DNA of 18,132 nucleotides from an uncultured bacterium (GCA_905215145.1 CAJMOW010000013.1:1-18132); one strand, 5' to 3'. Positions 9,451-16,338 are shown, counted from the stretch's first letter. Translations and numbers: made by a program. Notes: a model not told the origin generated them from the letters alone.

Positions 9451-9691
9451 CGCACATAGTAACAGTTACTAGCTCTCCACTATCTATAGCTTTACGAATA
9501 TATCTCATTAAAGTAATGGGTTTGGAATATTCTGCCACAAATGTAGCAGTCCCTACATCCTCTTTATCATTCATATCCACCGGGAACATAATTCTCTGGT
9601 TCTCAGTTTCTATCTGATAATAAAGCACTCCAGCTATAGCATGTGTGAATCTGGCCGGATAAGGTAAAGTTACAATTTCTTTTAATGTCAT
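9437..9691 (-). CDS. Small hypothetical protein
   Basis: This is an 84-residue protein that I do not recognise. It opens with a helix-like segment (MTLKEIVTLPYPARFTHAI), followed by beta-rich sequence (GVLYYQIETENQRIMFPVD) and a helix near the end (MRYIRKAIDSGEL). There is no signal peptide, membrane segment or cysteine cluster. Its ATG overlaps the stop of the HAD-YqeY gene by one base (TAATG) and its end overlaps the next small gene by 14 bases. It therefore sits in the same coupled series and is likely a real gene. Confidence 0.7.
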   Translation of the reverse strand: MTLKEIVTLPYPARFTHAIAGVLYYQIETENQRIMFPVDMNDKEDVGTATFVAEYSKPITLMRYIRKAIDSGELVTVTMCDAEV

Positions 9692-10623
9692 TAATTACAT
9701 AAATTAGCTTTAACTAAGTCTGCAATCTTCTTCCCATCAGCAGCTGGATATTTAGCTTTCAATTCTTTGACAGCTATCCCCATCTGATTCTTAGGGATTT
9801 GTACTGGATGAATATCATGTTCTTCATTATCGTCATACCATCCTTTATCTAATGCAAGTTTAAGTAATGCAGCATTCAATTCTTCTTTAGTAGGTTCTTT
9901 AGGAAGCAACTCCTCTAGTATCTCAGCCTCATCAGCCTCGACTGCCGATAAGTCCATACGCCCTGCTGTTTGATAGGTTTCTGCATTAGCCCATCTTTCA
10001 TCCCTCATCTTCTTAATAATAGAGATTTCCGCAGCTTCATCCAAAGGTTTAGCATTCTTAGCTGCTGCATAATTAGTAAATGCAGTCTTAATAGCTCTAT
10101 ACACATTAGTACGTGTAGTGTCATGCTTCTTCATAGAATCAGCAATCATTACATTCAATTTATCATTCCACATATCATTCCTATTTAAAATATTAATTAT
10201 ATGTCTAACATCCTCATCAGTAATGCCTATAGCTGTATTAGTTTTTATAAAGTACTTCCTCTGATGAGATAGCATATCTCTATCATCGTCTACTATAGCG
10301 TAGACATAAGGTTCTGTTTGAGAATCAAGCCATTCCTGTATTTCACAACCTCTATGGCTTCCGAACGGAGTAATACTATGTATTTTGAATTTTAAACCAG
10401 CCTTGTCAAAGATTGATTGTAAGTTGGATTCAGTTCTCCAGGAAGAACTTACAACTACCTTACAACCAGTCTCTTCAACTATTCTGTTTACAAGTTCAAC
10501 ACATTTTGGATCAAAGTCTCCTTGAGGATATGCATGGTTTTTATTCCATTCCTCCCGATACCATGAAACACTATTAAGTACTCCATCTACGTCCAAAAAC
10601 AAATACTTATTAATTCCTTTCAT
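9691..10623 (-). CDS. Fusion protein: HAD-family phosphatase plus GatB/YqeY-like domain
   Basis: This 310-residue protein has two parts. Residues 1-148 form a HAD phosphatase: motif I LFLDVDGV (D11 nucleophile, D13), motif II VVVSSSW (S59-S61) and motif IV IVDDDRDM (D112-D114). It resembles the HAD domain found in RNA-repair proteins and in polynucleotide 3'-phosphatases. Residues 151-310 match the YqeY layout: a helix like DKLNVMIADSMKKHDTTRTN, then SIIKKMRDER, YQTAGRMDL, EAEILEELLP, then MGIAVKELKAKYPAADGKKI. YqeY resembles the tail of the tRNA amidotransferase subunit GatB, a helical tRNA-contacting domain, and its own role is unclear. A tRNA-end repair or modification role for the fusion is inference. 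M151, right at the junction, has AGGAAT a few bases upstream (around 10175-10182), so a separate YqeY-only product is possible. Confidence 0.85.
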   Translation of the reverse strand: MKGINKYLFLDVDGVLNSVSWYREEWNKNHAYPQGDFDPKCVELVNRIVEETGCKVVVSSSWRTESNLQSIFDKAGLKFKIHSITPFGSHRGCEIQEWLDSQTEPYVYAIVDDDRDMLSHQRKYFIKTNTAIGITDEDVRHIINILNRNDMWNDKLNVMIADSMKKHDTTRTNVYRAIKTAFTNYAAAKNAKPLDEAAEISIIKKMRDERWANAETYQTAGRMDLSAVEADEAEILEELLPKEPTKEELNAALLKLALDKGWYDDNEEHDIHPVQIPKNQMGIAVKELKAKYPAADGKKIADLVKANLCN

Positions 10624-10641
10624 AAAATGTTACTTCTCAAT

Positions 10642-10678
10642 AAGTTCAACTTCTAGTTTATAAGTTCTAATTAGAACT
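10642..10678. repeat. Cluster of short inverted repeats around the SLOG gene stop
   Basis: Three inverted repeats crowd into 37 bases: AAGTT-C-AACTT (10642-10652), AACT-TCT-AGTT (10648-10658) and the perfect 16-bp palindrome AGTTCTAATTAGAACT (10663-10678). The last spans the TAG stop of the SLOG-like gene. AAGTTC occurs twice in the same orientation, 20 bases apart. This is the longest spacer between genes in the minus-strand block, just upstream of the HAD-YqeY start. It could be an operator, an RNA-processing site or a weak attenuator; no U tract follows. Confidence 0.5.
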
Positions 10679-11188
10679 CATATTGTGTCTACGGAGAATG
10701 TTCTCAGCTGTACCAGATTTCCATTTAGACTTACCTCTTAAGAATGCTATATCCACATCAGAGAAGGTTGTCATTGCTGAGTCTCTATCAGTATCACATT
10801 CGTAGCCTCCGACATAATGTACTTGAGGACAATCCTCTAGTGTTACCAGATCGGATTCATCTTCTACACCTTCATTGAAGCGTTCTCTAACGTCTATATA
10901 ATAGTTGCCATCGTCAGCCTTAGTTCCAACTCTAAATCTAGGCTCAGAGAACATGTGATGAATGGTAAGTGTACAAGGAACACAGTCCCACTCATCCATA
11001 TTCTCTTCAATATACTTTGCTATATATTCAGCTGCCATTTGATCGCAGCCCTTACAATCACCAACTATGAATTCACAATCTTCCCAAGTGGTTTGTCCAT
11101 TATCTATAGCATCTTCTATAGCTGGTGCATAGTTAGCATCAAACTCTTCTTGAGTTAAGTCTCGGTGTCCACTAATAAAGTATATCAT
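10667..11188 (-). CDS. SLOG-like Rossmann protein (nucleotide-binding family)
   Basis: The 173-residue protein has the hallmarks of the SLOG (DprA/LOG-related) superfamily: SGHR at residues 6-9 after a first beta strand, the glycine-rich IVGDCKGCDQMA at 41-52, a hydrophobic SDVDIAFLRG at 143-152, and SGTAEN at 158-163 before a final helix. The family binds nucleotides or nucleotide-derived ligands. Some members hydrolyse nucleotides, and others sense NAD-derived signals in defence systems (the SLOG of ThsA). Two CxxC-type pairs are not obvious. The start ATG overlaps the Nudix gene stop by 4 bases (ATGA). Being next to a Nudix hydrolase and downstream of four NAD-synthesis genes makes an NAD-derived ligand plausible, but which one is inference. 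Confidence 0.75.
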   Translation of the reverse strand: MIYFISGHRDLTQEEFDANYAPAIEDAIDNGQTTWEDCEFIVGDCKGCDQMAAEYIAKYIEENMDEWDCVPCTLTIHHMFSEPRFRVGTKADDGNYYIDVRERFNEGVEDESDLVTLEDCPQVHYVGGYECDTDRDSAMTTFSDVDIAFLRGKSKWKSGTAENILRRHNMSSN

Positions 11189-11739
11189 TCCGCAAATAAA
11201 TTGTCTAAGTCTTCTATTTCTTCATAATCTACATAAGTATGAAAGATGCCTTCAATAAGATGTTTGTGATTAAATGCCCACTGATAGTTGTCAAGGTCAG
11301 ACATTTTAACCCACATGATAGCTTTTACTTCATTCTCCTCTCCACCTAGCTGTCCCTTAATAGCATTAGTAGAAATACCAATATGACTCTCGTCTACTAC
11401 AGCCATGAATCTCATGGTAACATTCTGTCTATTGGAATCTTTCGGGTCATCATTAATACTACACATGTAAAGAGCACTAGGTTCAACCTTAGCTCCAGTT
11501 TCCTCATAAATTTCCCTAGAGCAGGCCTCTGCTAATGTTTCATCGAAGTCCAAATAACCACAAGGACAGTTCCAATATCCTTGAAAGTCCGGTGCTCCCT
11601 CGCCTCTTTGGTTAGCAAGAACACACCATTCATTGTTAATCTTGCAGAATACAAACCCTACAACAGCAATACTACGATGAACCCAAACTGTTTCTCCAGC
11701 ATGTTCACCTGTTTCAATTTTAATCGGATAATTCTTCAT
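11185..11739 (-). CDS. Nudix hydrolase
   Basis: The protein has a complete Nudix box at residues 61-83 (counted from the ATG at 11739): G61, E67, then REIYEETGA with R75, E76, E79, E80 and G82. It is preceded by the usual strand with NCPCGYLDF. Nudix enzymes cleave nucleoside diphosphates linked to another group (X), such as ADP-ribose, NADH, dNTPs or capped RNA, using Mg2+. The substrate cannot be read from the motif. The total length, 184 residues, is typical. I prefer the ATG at 11739, which overlaps the upstream stop as TGATG, over an in-frame TTG at 11742. The neighbouring NAD biosynthesis genes make ADP-ribose or a dinucleotide a sensible guess. Confidence 0.92.
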   Translation of the reverse strand: MKNYPIKIETGEHAGETVWVHRSIAVVGFVFCKINNEWCVLANQRGEGAPDFQGYWNCPCGYLDFDETLAEACSREIYEETGAKVEPSALYMCSINDDPKDSNRQNVTMRFMAVVDESHIGISTNAIKGQLGGEENEVKAIMWVKMSDLDNYQWAFNHKHLIEGIFHTYVDYEEIEDLDNLFAE

Positions 11740-12197
11740 CAATAAGTATCATTAAAGTTAATAAATTCTTTATCTGTAACACATTCTTCTGAGACATTAG
11801 AACTAATCAAATTGGATTTCATTAGTTTAAATATGCTATTTCTTGCGTTAGCTATGCCACCAACAGTTATAACCCCACTAGTTAAATTCAAAGACCCAGG
11901 ATATATACACATATCACTACTGCCCTTTGGACCATAAGCTATAAAGTAGGGTTTATTGCTATTTACGACTTTAATTAATTCGCTTAAGATTCCATTAGTA
12001 AGTCTATGCAAAGGAGTACTAAAACTTACATCTGGAAGTATAAATATCACAATATCAGATGTATCCAAATATTCTGAGTGATAATCATCATGAAATTTGT
12101 TATACTTAATGCTGACGTTATAGTCTTTAAACACATCTGTGACTTTACTAAGAACTGTAAGCATATTGTATGGATAAGATATATAAATATTATACAT
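11739..12197 (-). CDS. Rossmann-like protein, possibly related to nucleoside deoxyribosyltransferases
   Basis: This 152-residue protein begins with a strand (NIYISYPY) and a helix. It then has SDIVIFILPD (47-56), a region ending in NGILSELIKVVNSNKPYFIAY with E73 and K82-P83, and a C-terminal helix. The pattern of an acidic-Ser-hydrophobic strand, a Gly-x3-Glu helix and a KP before the next strand is shared by nucleoside 2-deoxyribosyltransferase-like and SLOG/TIR-like Rossmann proteins, whose catalytic Glu lies at about that place. This is a weak resemblance and I assign no function. It overlaps NadD by 8 bases at its start and the Nudix gene by one base at its end. Confidence 0.6.
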   Translation of the reverse strand: MYNIYISYPYNMLTVLSKVTDVFKDYNVSIKYNKFHDDYHSEYLDTSDIVIFILPDVSFSTPLHRLTNGILSELIKVVNSNKPYFIAYGPKGSSDMCIYPGSLNLTSGVITVGGIANARNSIFKLMKSNLISSNVSEECVTDKEFINFNDTY

Positions 12198-12768
12198 ATA
12201 GTTTATATTGCTTAATTATTTCATACACATCATCTCTAACAAAGGGTTTTATCCCAACCCCATCCTTAACTCTATTTCTAATGCAAGTAGAACACATTCT
12301 GATAGTTGGAACATATACTAGTGATACGTTATCTGGTAAGCCATACGGAGGTTCTTCTCCGTTAATTACCATAATAAACTTGTAATCTTTAAGTATTGTA
12401 GATCCGTTATGCCAGTTTGGTATTTCTCTATAGGTTTCAGGAGTAGTAATTATTACCAATTCCTTGTCTGTTATTCTGGATGATAGTTCCATCAATACAT
12501 CATAGGTTGGAATGCCCTTATCATAGTCAGGATTCATCATTGACTTCTCTATGTCACTTACAAAGACATTAGGAAGGCTGTCGAATGCCATACAACACAT
12601 AGCATACCTGTATGGGAATCTGGTACTACGCCCCTTCCATATATTCTGATATGCAGGAATTACTAATACTTGGTCAACTAGTCCAGAATTAATAACTCCT
12701 GCTACCACATTAACATGTCCAATATGAGGAGGATCGAATGATCCAAAGAATAAACCTACTCTATTCAT
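12190..12768 (-). CDS. nadD: Nicotinate-nucleotide adenylyltransferase
   Basis: This enzyme would transfer AMP from ATP to nicotinate mononucleotide (NaMN), giving deamido-NAD (EC 2.7.7.18), step three of the Preiss-Handler pathway. The N-terminus has FGSFDPPHIGH (8-18) with the HxGH nucleotidyltransferase signature. The C-terminal third has CSTCIR (159-164), the ISSTxxR signature. TTPETYREIPNW at 108-119 matches the NadD W-containing middle region. The 192-residue length is usual for bacterial NadD. An NMN-specific adenylyltransferase is the main alternative, but the neighbouring PncB and NadE fit the deamidated substrate. The start overlaps the NadE stop by 8 bases. Confidence 0.9.
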   Translation of the reverse strand: MNRVGLFFGSFDPPHIGHVNVVAGVINSGLVDQVLVIPAYQNIWKGRSTRFPYRYAMCCMAFDSLPNVFVSDIEKSMMNPDYDKGIPTYDVLMELSSRITDKELVIITTPETYREIPNWHNGSTILKDYKFIMVINGEEPPYGLPDNVSLVYVPTIRMCSTCIRNRVKDGVGIKPFVRDDVYEIIKQYKLYV

Positions 12769-13750
12769 ATAACTTTCTAGATATATAAATTGGCGCTTTC
12801 TTACGTTTAAATTCAGAAGCTAGATGGCGGCCCCAAACCTTATTAACTACATCTTCTCCATGTCTAGCACATAGCTGTGACCAACAATCAGACTCTGCCA
12901 TTTCATCATGTGGGTGCATGATTTGTCCAGCTGAATCATAGCTTTTTCTAAAGTTCTCGAATGGGATAAACCTACTGAGTATATCATCCACAGTATCATA
13001 GTCTTTAGCTCCAATTTGCTCTAAGTCACTATTACTAATACCAAGACCATCAGTGGGAACTAGCTTGCAAGAATTATATATAGCACATGACATTGCTTTA
13101 TAATTATCGCAAGTTTCTTTATAATCATTACGAAGAGCTTCTAGAGCTTTACTTTTATAATGGTCTTGCAAATAGTTTGCCAGTCCGTAAACTTCAGTCT
13201 TCCACAGGTCTTGAATCGGGTCAAAGTCACCAACGTCACCATGAATAGTCCAGAACCCAAGCTGATATTCAGTTTGATTATCTGTACTCATTACCAATCC
13301 TTTATGACGACTAGCTATATCATATAGATACATCATTCTGCACCTAGCTTGAAGATTACCATTAGCAATCGGAGTTCTACTTGGCATCTCTTCCAGCTCA
13401 TCGAGATAGTAAGAATTAGCTATATTGACATCACCTGCATCAGCACATGCGTCAAAGAGAGCTGCACGATAGGAACGTTCAAGTTTATAAACTTTAAAAT
13501 CGTTACATAATGCTTCTCCCACCAACTTAGACACATCAAACTCGTCACTCTTGTTCTTAATAGGAAGACTTCTACCTATAAGTGGAATGCCAGTTTGTTT
13601 ACTTACTTCATGGCAAATAGCAGCAACAACAGTGGAGTCAATTCCTCCACTGATGCCTAATACCATTGCCTTGAGATTATTAACTTTTACATAGTTTGCA
13701 GTCTCCTTTACTAGGACTTCAAACACTTTACTATAATCCAAGTTATTCAT
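12761..13750 (-). CDS. nadE: NH3-dependent NAD+ synthetase
   Basis: It catalyses the last step: deamido-NAD + ATP + NH3 gives NAD+ (EC 6.3.1.5). The PP-loop SGGIDST (34-40) binds ATP pyrophosphate. GNLQARCRM (131-139), STDNQTE (155-161), HGD (170-172) and the PIQDLWKTEVY region (178-188) match the conserved NadE blocks. There is no N-terminal nitrilase-like glutaminase domain, so it should use ammonia directly. At 329 residues it is somewhat longer than E. coli NadE. Its ATG overlaps the stop of the DUF4177-like gene by 4 bases (ATGA), and its end overlaps NadD by 8 bases. No clear Shine-Dalgarno site precedes it. Confidence 0.95.
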   Translation of the reverse strand: MNNLDYSKVFEVLVKETANYVKVNNLKAMVLGISGGIDSTVVAAICHEVSKQTGIPLIGRSLPIKNKSDEFDVSKLVGEALCNDFKVYKLERSYRAALFDACADAGDVNIANSYYLDELEEMPSRTPIANGNLQARCRMMYLYDIASRHKGLVMSTDNQTEYQLGFWTIHGDVGDFDPIQDLWKTEVYGLANYLQDHYKSKALEALRNDYKETCDNYKAMSCAIYNSCKLVPTDGLGISNSDLEQIGAKDYDTVDDILSRFIPFENFRKSYDSAGQIMHPHDEMAESDCWSQLCARHGEDVVNKVWGRHLASEFKRKKAPIYISRKLYE

Positions 13751-13932
13751 TTCAATTCACGTTTAAATGTGTATATAAGTCTTGAAATCTTAGTAGAGAT
13801 AGAAATGTCTACACGTTTAGAATATTCATGAGATACCATTCCTACTAATTCCCAGCCTAAAGACCCTAGAGCATCTAATTCACTCTCTGATACTGGATAG
13901 ACTCTTTCTAACATTTTATATTCAAACTTCAT
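13747..13932 (-). CDS. Small DUF4177-like protein
   Basis: This 61-residue protein has the DUF4177-like pattern: an opening strand FEYKML, then SESELDALGSLGWELVGMV, a Leu/Gly helix leading into GW-x-L and a strand, then a final strand IYTFKREL. The family's function is unknown. It begins one base after the stop of a shorter relative (13934-14083), and both sit between PncB and NadE. It ends with a 4-base ATGA overlap into NadE, consistent with coupled translation. No membrane segment or metal site is visible. Confidence 0.85.
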   Translation of the reverse strand: MKFEYKMLERVYPVSESELDALGSLGWELVGMVSHEYSKRVDISISTKISRLIYTFKRELK

Positions 13933-13933
13933 A

Positions 13934-14083
13934 TTAACTGTGTTTATAAAACAGATAGTTATATTGAGCTTCGGTCATTTTAACAGCAGCACAGAGAATC
14001 CATCCCTGTGCTCCCAGCTCATTTAATTCTTCCACGCTCATTACTGAACCGTATACAGTCTTTCTAAGGTACTCTATATGCAT
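13934..14083 (-). CDS. Very small DUF4177-like protein (49 aa)
   Basis: I found this by reading the otherwise empty stretch between PncB and the next gene on the minus strand. ATG at 14083-14081 opens a 49-residue frame ending in TAA at 13934-13936, one base before the next ATG. The product contains SVEELNELGAQGWILCAAV and ends YNYLFYKHS, closely echoing the neighbour's SESELDALGSLGWELVGMV. That similarity is what convinces me it is a gene. The start lies inside the PncB end (20-base overlap). An internal ATG, 14 codons later at about 14041, is another possible start. Confidence 0.75.
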   Translation of the reverse strand: MHIEYLRKTVYGSVMSVEELNELGAQGWILCAAVKMTEAQYNYLFYKHS

Positions 14084-15242
14084 ATCCCAAATCAGTTAAA
14101 CATCTTTGAACATCCTCAATCTTACCGGTGTGTTTACCGGCATCATCTGATAATTTAACACAACCAAATATTGGTTGGTTAGAATTCATTTGGCAGCTAG
14201 TAAGTTTCATTACAATGTTAGCTGGCTTAAAACCAGTATCGTTAGTAAGATTAGTACCAATACCAAATGAACATCTAATCCTACCTCTACAGTATTCCAT
14301 AATATCTTGACATTTGTCAAAATCTAGGGCATTACTAAAGACAATGGTCTTAGTCGTGGGATCAACACCAAGTTCTTTATAACGACTAATCATATCGTTT
14401 ATAAACTTGTATTCATCCCCAGAATCACATCGTACTCCGTCAAACAGTTTAGCTTGCTTACGAGACAGATTCTTCATAAACGTATACGAGGTATATGTAT
14501 CAGACAATGCTATACCTAGATCGCCATCATACACATTTACCCAGTTCTCAAGAGCCATATAGTTAGCCTGCCTATAACCATACATAGCACCATGGAACAT
14601 GAACCATTCATGTGGGTGAGTTCCCATCATAGGCATATCATACTTCATTGCTAAATGGCAATTAGAAGTACCAGTACAATAAATAGATCCCTTTTTGATT
14701 GTAGATACTACTATGTCTTGCACATTATAACTAAATCGTCTTCTAGTACCAAATTCAGAGAATTTAATCCCGGCAACATTAGAAAGCTTAATTTTAGGTG
14801 ATAGCCTCTTAATAACGTCAGCCAAATCACAGTTGTTATCAAATATTCTGCTGCGCAATTCTGATACTATTGCAAGAATAGGTACTTCATATAAAGTAAC
14901 CTTATAAAGATAGTCAGTTACTTTAATGTGTAAGTGGCCGTTTTCATCTAAGGATGCTTGTATTTTGCCAGAATTGAATTTAAATGAAGATAGCCATTCC
15001 CAATAGACTGGAGGAATGAATCTACAATTATTATTCATATATTCTTGTTCATCCTTAGTAAGATGTAGCATTCCTAGGGAACCAAGCTCCAAGTATAGTC
15101 TCTCTATGAAGTCTTCTGGATACTCAGTATTATCACGATCAATAAATTCAAAAGTTCCTCTAGCTTGAGGAAATAATTTCATATAAGCATACGAAGTTGT
15201 AAACTTATATAAATCTGTATCTAATATAGATTTAATTATCAT
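14064..15242 (-). CDS. pncB: Nicotinate phosphoribosyltransferase
   Basis: The enzyme joins nicotinate to PRPP, giving NaMN (EC 6.3.4.21), the committed step of the Preiss-Handler pathway. Its 392 residues match the PncB length. Visible landmarks are ILDTDLYKFTTSYAY at the N-terminus, FGTRRR (164-169), GTSN (191-194), HEWFM with H211 (the expected phosphorylated or catalytic His), SDTY (247-250), DGVRCDSGD (268-276) and FGIGTNLTND (326-335). The DSGD and FGIGT parts bind phosphoribose. These fit the nicotinate enzyme; the rather different nicotinamide enzyme NadV/NAMPT is not matched. The gene overlaps the upstream membrane-protein gene by 11 bases and the small DUF4177-like gene by 20. Confidence 0.95.
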   Translation of the reverse strand: MIIKSILDTDLYKFTTSYAYMKLFPQARGTFEFIDRDNTEYPEDFIERLYLELGSLGMLHLTKDEQEYMNNNCRFIPPVYWEWLSSFKFNSGKIQASLDENGHLHIKVTDYLYKVTLYEVPILAIVSELRSRIFDNNCDLADVIKRLSPKIKLSNVAGIKFSEFGTRRRFSYNVQDIVVSTIKKGSIYCTGTSNCHLAMKYDMPMMGTHPHEWFMFHGAMYGYRQANYMALENWVNVYDGDLGIALSDTYTSYTFMKNLSRKQAKLFDGVRCDSGDEYKFINDMISRYKELGVDPTTKTIVFSNALDFDKCQDIMEYCRGRIRCSFGIGTNLTNDTGFKPANIVMKLTSCQMNSNQPIFGCVKLSDDAGKHTGKIEDVQRCLTDLGYAYRVP

Positions 15243-15534
15243 CTCGTTTAAACATTTCTATAATTCTACACACTATTGAATCGATAGTTTGTAATGATTC
15301 TATTATTCTACTATCTCTATATTCCTTAGACCAGGTACTATACTCTTTATGGTTAGTTATTCTCTGCACTATAGAGCCTATTACTAGAATAGCATTGACA
15401 TAAGGAATCAAGCCTACTATGCCCGTAAACACTACTACTTTAGTAGTAAGATAAGGCCTAGTAACTTCATTAGAATAAACACTAGCAATTACACATACAA
15501 ACACCAGTACTGAAATAGCATAAATTAATCCCAT
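15232..15534 (-). CDS. Small membrane protein with two predicted transmembrane helices
   Basis: The 100-residue protein has a hydrophobic N-terminus (GLIYAISVLVFVCVIASVYS, 2-21). A second hydrophobic stretch, roughly residues 33-56, includes VVVFTGIVGLIPYVNAILVIGSI. After that comes a charged, probably cytoplasmic tail of about 40 residues (NHKEYSTWSKEY...FKRDDN). No family is recognised. It sits between nicotinamidase and PncB with overlaps on both sides (10 and 11 bases). It could be a precursor uptake partner, a membrane anchor or an unrelated phage protein; position is the only hint. Confidence 0.8.
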   Translation of the reverse strand: MGLIYAISVLVFVCVIASVYSNEVTRPYLTTKVVVFTGIVGLIPYVNAILVIGSIVQRITNHKEYSTWSKEYRDSRIIESLQTIDSIVCRIIEMFKRDDN

Positions 15535-16103
15535 TTTAAGTTGTGTTCTTTAATTAGTTCAACTAGTTTATCTCCTCCGTCTATAGAGGCTATATACTTA
15601 GTATCTACTATTATGTTGTCTGCATATCCCATAGCTATTAAACTACAGACGGTTTCATACACACAATAATCACCAGCTATACCGACTACTCGAATTTCGT
15701 TATCTGGGTCAGATTCAAAATCAAGTAATATGTCTGATATAACAGAAAGACTCTCTAGATTATCAAAGATACTATATTCTTCTTTGTCAGGACTATCTCC
15801 TTTAATAAAGATGTCTGTATCCTTACGATAAGCATAGTTGTTTATTACACTCCACAGTGGAGCATACACACAACTACCAGCAGTGCCTTTAACACAGTGT
15901 GGAGGCCATTGACCTCCGTTCTCTTTAAAGGAGCAATGATTAGATGGGTGAAAGTCCTTAGTAACCATTACATAGTCACAGTCAATTTCACCGTTCTGTA
16001 ATGCACTAGCAAGAGCATCCATCTTCTCTTTAGCTCCTTCTACAGCTAAGGACCCACTGATAAAATCTACCTGTGGGTCTACAATTAATAAGATCTTGTC
16101 CAT
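15525..16103 (-). CDS. pncA: Nicotinamidase
   Basis: The enzyme hydrolyses nicotinamide to nicotinate and ammonia (EC 3.5.1.19) and so feeds PncB. This 192-residue isochorismatase-fold protein has the complete catalytic triad: D9 in LLIVDPQVDF, K101 in FIKG and C147 in GIAGDYCVYETV. The metal-site residues D50, H52 and H69 are present in TKDFHPSNHCSF and WPPHC. The WPPHC...GT block is typical of nicotinamidase rather than other family members. It is transcribed first of the four NAD-synthesis genes. It has a 10-base overlap with the membrane-protein gene downstream and a one-base gap from the upstream membrane gene. Confidence 0.95.
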   Translation of the reverse strand: MDKILLIVDPQVDFISGSLAVEGAKEKMDALASALQNGEIDCDYVMVTKDFHPSNHCSFKENGGQWPPHCVKGTAGSCVYAPLWSVINNYAYRKDTDIFIKGDSPDKEEYSIFDNLESLSVISDILLDFESDPDNEIRVVGIAGDYCVYETVCSLIAMGYADNIIVDTKYIASIDGGDKLVELIKEHNLKWD

Positions 16104-16104
16104 T

Positions 16105-16338
16105 CTACTTACTATATGCTGCTATAGCAGCCCCAATTACTATAATTATTAGAGCAATTATTAAAATTCCGAATACAAGGGCAACTGGTATCCATAATGG
16201 AGCCAGCACCCACCACCAAGACCAAGTAGCTACAGCAGAAACTCCTAATAGCTTAAGAGTTATAAATACAATTGCTAAAAGTGTACACAAACTGGGTCCT
16301 CTATATATTACTTCAGGAGTATTAACTGTATACTTCAT
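16105..16338 (-). CDS. Small membrane protein of the phage 'Fragile-X-F' type
   Basis: The 77-residue protein has a polar start, then SLCTLLAIVFITLKLLGVSAVATWSWWWVLAPLWIPVALV and a very hydrophobic C-terminal helix (FGILIIALIIIVIGAAIAAY). The LKLLGV...WSWWWVLAPLWIP sequence is a pattern I recognise from phage proteins annotated as transmembrane Fragile-X-F. Two or three membrane helices are likely, with almost no soluble part, so it belongs in the host inner membrane. Its function is unknown. It lies one base upstream of PncA and one base downstream of the metallophosphoesterase. Confidence 0.8.
   Translation of the reverse strand: MKYTVNTPEVIYRGPSLCTLLAIVFITLKLLGVSAVATWSWWWVLAPLWIPVALVFGILIIALIIIVIGAAIAAYSK

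Noticed and set aside
12761..13750. Glutamine-dependent NAD synthetase
   Set aside because: There is no N-terminal nitrilase-like domain; the protein starts just before the PP-loop.
14064..15242. Calling the phosphoribosyltransferase a nicotinamide enzyme (NadV/NAMPT)
   Set aside because: The length and the FGTRRR, HEWFM and DSGD blocks match PncB, and the neighbours PncA, NadD and NadE require the nicotinate route.
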